DNA of 64,000 nt. Source: Hyparrhenia diplandra (lineage: Eukaryota; Streptophyta; Magnoliopsida; Poales; Poaceae). The translations under genes and the position numbers were made by a program. The DNA lies in assembly GCA_015847255.1 (NCBI GenBank), contig JADLZK010007789.1, positions 1 to 64,000 on the forward strand, read 5' to 3'. Shown here piece after piece: positions 60,360-64,000 of this stretch; position 1 is the stretch's first letter, and every line of letters begins with the position of its first letter. The notes beneath the pieces are model-generated. The model had not been told where the DNA came from and made no database searches. It saw only the letters and a program-made list of their open reading frames with translations.

Positions 60360-60960
60360 GACGACCGGCGTCGATCACCTTCTTCCTCCTCCCCTTCCTC
60401 TTCTTCCTCCTCCTTCTTCCTCCTCTCCTTCCTCTTCTTCCTCCTCCTTCTTCCTCCCTCCTTCCCTTCCTCTTCCTCCTCTCCTCCCTCTTCTTCCCCT
60501 TCCTCCCCTCTTCCTCCTCACCTCCCCTTTCTCCCTTTGCCGGGAACCGGGCGGGCCGGCGGAGCAGAGGGCGCGGCGGCGGGGCCGGGGGCGCGGGCGG
60601 GCGGGCCGGGCGCGGCGGCGCGCCGCGGCGGCGGCCGCGTCTCCGGATCGGGCGGGCGCGGTGGATCGGCCGGGCGCCGGCCGCGCCGGGTAGAGGGCGC
60701 CGGCGGGCTGGGGGTGAGGAAGACGCCGGGAGGGGGAGCCGGGCGGTGGCGCGCCGGGCGGCCGCCGGGCCGGATCGGGCGGGCGCGGGTGGAGTTCGCC
60801 GCTGGCGGGCGTGGTCCGCGGCGGGCGGGCGGGTCCGCGGGCGGGAGGGCCGGATCCGCGAGCCCGGCGGTGGCGGGCGGCGGCGAGGCCGGGCGGGTCG
60901 AGGTCGCGGCGGCCGCCGGCGGGCGGGTGCGGGTCGGGCGCGTCGAAATGAAGAGAAGAG
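60360..60960. other. Polypyrimidine and extreme GC block upstream of TNP2
   Basis: TTCCTCCTCC-type repeats (60376-60530) are followed by about 420 bp of almost pure G and C. On the minus strand this lies upstream of the transposase gene, where CACTA elements have their promoter and leader. The Pro/Arg/Gly-rich frames seen in all phases are not credible proteins. Confidence 0.6.
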
Positions 60961-61698
60961 GGAGACGGGCGAGATATTTATCAAGTGTGGGGATCTGCGG
61001 GTTCTAGCCATCCAAACGTCACAACTTGCTCCGAAACTTTTTCAATTTTTAAAATAAAAGCCTCCACATGAGATGACAAGACACCTCGCCAAGTTTTCGT
61101 GATTTTTAAACTTCGCTTTTTTTTTTTTTTTATAGATTTTAAAAACACCTGCCTTGGTAACACTCATGTTACATAAATGTTTGAAATTTGGGACAATTTC
61201 AAGTTGATTTTTGCCAAACATCATGAATTATTTTTGAATTTTCTTCCATTATTTCATGTACCACTTCAAATTTGGAGTGGTCAGTAAAATGCAAAAAATA
61301 GAAATAATTCATGAAATATAGTCAAACAAAAATTGTCCCAAATTCGAACATGAGATGTAATTATACCCAAGGCACCAAAAAAAAATGGGGCAAAAAAAAA
61401 AAATTTCAAATATTTATGTGCGTTGGACACTCTCGGCAAACAAGTTACTTTGCCGAGTGCATATAAAAGGGGTGCCTTTTTAAAATCTACGTTAAAATCC
61501 AAAAGGTAGAAACCGTTTCATCCTGTTATCCTTTGCCGAGGTGTATTGTTTTCTCATGCCAAGCACTGTGGAAAAAAAATATATTGTTTCGAGCAAGTTG
61601 TGACGTCGGATGGCTAGAACCGCAAATTGTTCCCGACACTTTTGCCACTCGGCAAAGATGCTTCTTTGCCCGACTTTTGCCACTCGGCAAAGAAGATT

Positions 61699-61711
61699 GA
61701 TTTCTGTAGTG
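61699..61711. repeat. CACTA right terminal inverted repeat
   Basis: GATTTCTGTAGTG, the inverse of the left end with one mismatch. It is followed directly by the AAT target duplication. Confidence 0.93.
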
Positions 61712-62612
61712 AATATAATGTCCTAGTTAACTTGAACATGGCTTAATTAACCGAATGGGATCACTAATCAAGGAGTTTGCCATATCTTGTTGTTTGACAA
61801 GTCCCAAAATGAAATAAGGAATAAAAGAATAGGCTATCTCCAACGGTTTGATAAATTTAACTTGCCGAAACACAAATTGGTGGACCTTTGCTTTTGTCAC
61901 GGTTTTCACATCGGGCCGTATCTAGGTCGTCGCGTGGTTTTCCTTCACGCCGTGCCATCATGGCGACTGGAAACAACAAATGAAAGTTGTCCTTCTAGCC
62001 TTCAATCGTGATAGGATCTAGGTTGATTGATCGTCATCAATTCATTGTCACAAAGCTCAGTAATTCTAACACACATGTACCATATGTCTATATTTATTTG
62101 CACAAAGGTATATAAAGTGACAACAAAAACTATAGAACAGATTATGGTGCAAATGATGGTGCTTGGCAGGTACTCCACAACGGTGCTTTAGGCACCGGCC
62201 ACCAGGAAGCCGACGAGGTCCTCGTCTTGATGCAAGAACGAGTAGCGAAGCACGGGATTAAGAGCTGGTGGCACCCGAAAAGGAGGGTGGGCCACGAGGA
62301 GTGCCATGCCAAGCGGAGGATACTTGACAAATATGGGAGTCTAGGGCCTCTATTTGCTAAAATTTGTTAAGTGATATGCCAAACCGTTAGAGGCATGTTT
62401 TTGTCATTTTTTGACCCCCAAAAAAAATCAAAGATGACAAACCAATTTGCCAAACTCTTGAAGATGCTCTAATATAATATCCTAACATGAACTCGACTTA
62501 AATTAATTAGTTGGATATGATGAAGACTAATCACCCATGCCCTCAAGTTAGTGGTCGTGCCATTTTGGTACCGAACTTGGTGGTAGATCGAGGTCGTTTA
62601 TAGATCTTGACA
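61712..62612. other. DNA between the two CACTA elements
   Basis: It starts with about 55 bp that resembles the DNA on the other side of the first CACTA element (see findings). The remainder has no supported gene. A GC-rich stretch at 62150-62335 lacks a recognisable product. Confidence 0.45.
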
Positions 62613-63045
62613 CACTACTACAACATCTGGATTTTTGTGTAGGGCGGCTGGCTCTCCAAGCGGCTCTTCTTAAAGGTGGCCGCCACGGCCCGCATGAGGC
62701 CAGCCACCGCTACAAATGCCATAGTAGGGGTGGCTCAAAAACAAACCGCCCTTACTCTTTCCATTTCTAGGGGACATCTGCAGGGGCGGCTCCAACTCCA
62801 GCCACCCCTACGGTGGTTTGTAGCATAAGGCCTGACCAGCCACCTCCTACCACCTTAGGATACTCACTCCAACTTGCAAAAAAGGTAGAAAGGCCTTGGG
62901 CTCCTCCCAAAAATTGCTCTACTAAGCGGGAATCAGGTTTTGATCTCAAATCCTTTGGTGGGGAGCTTGTAGAAGGTAAGAATGCTATTTCAACCCTTAA
63001 ATTGAAGTTTTAATGGTTGGTTAGGGAGTAATTTAAATTTTGCTT

Positions 63046-63071
63046 TCTCTCTCTCTCTCTCTCTCTCTCTT
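63046..63071. repeat. (TC)13 microsatellite
   Basis: Thirteen uninterrupted TC units in the leader of the second CACTA element. Confidence 0.95.
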
Positions 63072-63516
63072 CCATGGTGCTTGAGTTGTTTGGAGCAAAT
63101 TAGAGCTTAGTTTTGGAGGTACTATCGAAGATTGGTTAGAGTCTTTGGATTAGACACATTTATTAGTCTCTCTTACATGATTTTTGTGGACTAATAAAAT
63201 GTTTCATGTAGCTAGGGTTCATGGTTGTTTAGTGATGAACATGTATTTTTTAAAATTTAAAGTGGAAACTTGTAACAAGTTTATCTCTCTCATATGATGT
63301 CCAAATGCTATGGTTTTTTTTGCTAAAATTTTCCAACATCATAATCTATTAGTGTATTCATTTTGTGCTACAACTTTGGTATTAATGACTTTTTTAGTTG
63401 TAACCATTTAGGGTTTGTCATGTATATGCATTTATATATCCGATTAATTAGTCCTTTGATGTATTTTATTTAATTGTTGTCCTAAAGGATGGAGTACTGA
63501 GGGGAGGCTTCGATGT

Positions 63517-63861
63517 ATGTCACTTAAGGTGGAAGGTAGGTTTTGTGATGAGGTGGATAAATTTATTGAAGCCACTAAGAATCATGCGAAGACATTGACA
63601 CAAAATAATGATTCAATAATATGTATGTATCGCGATTGCAAGAACAAGATTGCATGGAGAAATGTGGATAACATCGGATCACATATGATTGCACCAGGAT
63701 TTGTTAATGATTACACAATTTGGGTTCATCATGTTGTTGGTGACGACGAGTTCGATGATCTAGGAGATGATGTCGAAACCCTAGAGCACTTGTCCAAGTA
63801 TTTCGAGGAAGAGCTTGACCTAGGAATGAATCCCGAGCCCCGAGGAACTACGAGGTGGTGA
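63517..63861 (+). CDS. Transposase-associated domain at the N-terminus of a second CACTA transposase (partial)
   Basis: The frame encodes FCDEVDKFIEATKNHAKTLT, QNNDSIICMYRDCKNKIAWR, NVDNIGSHMIAPGFVNDYTI and WVHHVVGDDEFDD. The C-x-Y-x-D-C-K-N-K core and the H-M-x-x-x-G-F-x-x-x-Y-x-x-W end match the Transpos_assoc zinc-binding domain before TNP2 in plant CACTA transposases. A stop occurs at 63859-63861, but the acidic reading continues in another frame through a 51-bp repeat (units at about 63885 and 63936, VDNDGGAHVGDGRDKG-like), so another one-base frame change is likely. The protein continues past the window end. Confidence 0.75.
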   Translation: MSLKVEGRFCDEVDKFIEATKNHAKTLTQNNDSIICMYRDCKNKIAWRNVDNIGSHMIAPGFVNDYTIWVHHVVGDDEFDDLGDDVETLEHLSKYFEEELDLGMNPEPRGTTRW

Positions 63862-64000
63862 TAGTTGGTATGGCATGGACACATGTGGTGTTGATAATGA
63901 TGGTGGAGCACATGTCGGGGATGGTAGGGACAAGGGTGGTGTTGATAATGATGGCGGAGCACGTGTCAGGGATGAAGATGACAATGACTATTTGAACGAA

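Larger units (their letters stand above)
52512..61711 (-). mobile_element. Complete CACTA (En/Spm-like) DNA transposon
   Basis: A 9,200-bp element bounded by 13-bp inverted ends, CACTACAGGAATC at left and CACTACAGAAATC (reverse complement) at right, with a 3-bp AAT duplication at 52509-52511 and 61712-61714. Both ends carry repeated TTTGCCGAGTGC or its complement CACTCGGCAAAG (at least seven sites in the first 470 bp; several at 61.43-61.69 kb), the subterminal binding sites used by CACTA transposase. Two genes run on the minus strand: a TNP2-like transposase (56.0-59.4 kb) and a Transposase_24-type second ORF (53.3-55.7 kb). AT repeats, a CTAACCCTACAA-rich block and a GC-rich block fill the rest. 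The frames are broken at several places, so activity cannot be judged. Confidence 0.93.
62613..64000 (+). mobile_element. Start of a second, different CACTA element (runs off the window)
   Basis: The left end CACTACTACAACATCTGG is followed by repeated GGGGCGGCT/GGGGTGGCT and AGCCACCCCTA motifs (62641-62815), a subterminal repeat family different from that of the first element. The first transposase exon follows on the plus strand. The right end lies beyond 64000, so no target duplication can be checked. Confidence 0.7.

Noticed and set aside
60283..61011. A 242-codon Arg/Pro-rich frame and its plus-strand counterparts
   Set aside because: Near-pure GC sequence gives open frames in all phases; no motif supports a protein. 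It lies in the leader region of the CACTA transposase gene.

Overview
This window is nuclear DNA from a flowering plant, almost certainly a grass and probably panicoid. It holds intron-containing genes of plant families, one eukaryotic initiator tRNA, Stowaway and PIF/Harbinger-type MITEs, CACTA elements with the TTTGCCGAGTGC subterminal motif familiar from grasses, LINE remnants, and a decayed copy of plastid rpoC2. Gene density is low, and transposons fill introns and intergenic space.

Layout. (1) 1-13 kb: a 12-exon minus-strand gene for a kanadaptin-like FHA-domain protein, its introns swollen by MITEs, a hAT BED-finger fragment and LINE tails. (2) 13-16.9 kb: intergenic DNA with MITEs. 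(3) 16.9-20.8 kb: two minus-strand genes, a small plastid-targeted DUF751/Ycf33-like protein and a five-exon vacuolar-type amino acid transporter (AVT6/SLC38-like). (4) 21-36 kb: gene-poor DNA carrying orphan pieces of at least five unrelated host genes: CTU2, an RBP45/47-type RNA-binding protein and a LONRF-like TPR protein together on one strand with their introns, then an ARF GTPase exon and a universal stress protein exon. (5) 36-40.2 kb: a plus-strand U-box/armadillo ubiquitin ligase gene. (6) 41.5 kb: initiator tRNA-Met. (7) 42-50 kb: LINE remnants, a MITE, a short gag-only LTR element and the rpoC2 insertion. (8) 51.5-52.2 kb: an intact intronless bZIP gene. (9) 52.5-61.7 kb: a complete 9.2-kb CACTA element with 13-bp inverted ends, an AAT target duplication and both expected genes. 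(10) 62.6 kb to the end: the start of a second, different CACTA element.

The most important caution concerns the sequence itself. Nearly every long conserved gene is broken by one- or two-base length changes, mostly in or next to homopolymers, and even the tRNA carries one extra G. This looks more like uncorrected indel error than real decay, so gene products are described from the recognisable exons. The real host genes appear to be independent housekeeping or regulatory loci; no operon-like or cluster logic joins them. I did not find a convincing undescribed system. The best candidate for follow-up is the multi-gene chimera at 25.2-26.9 kb.
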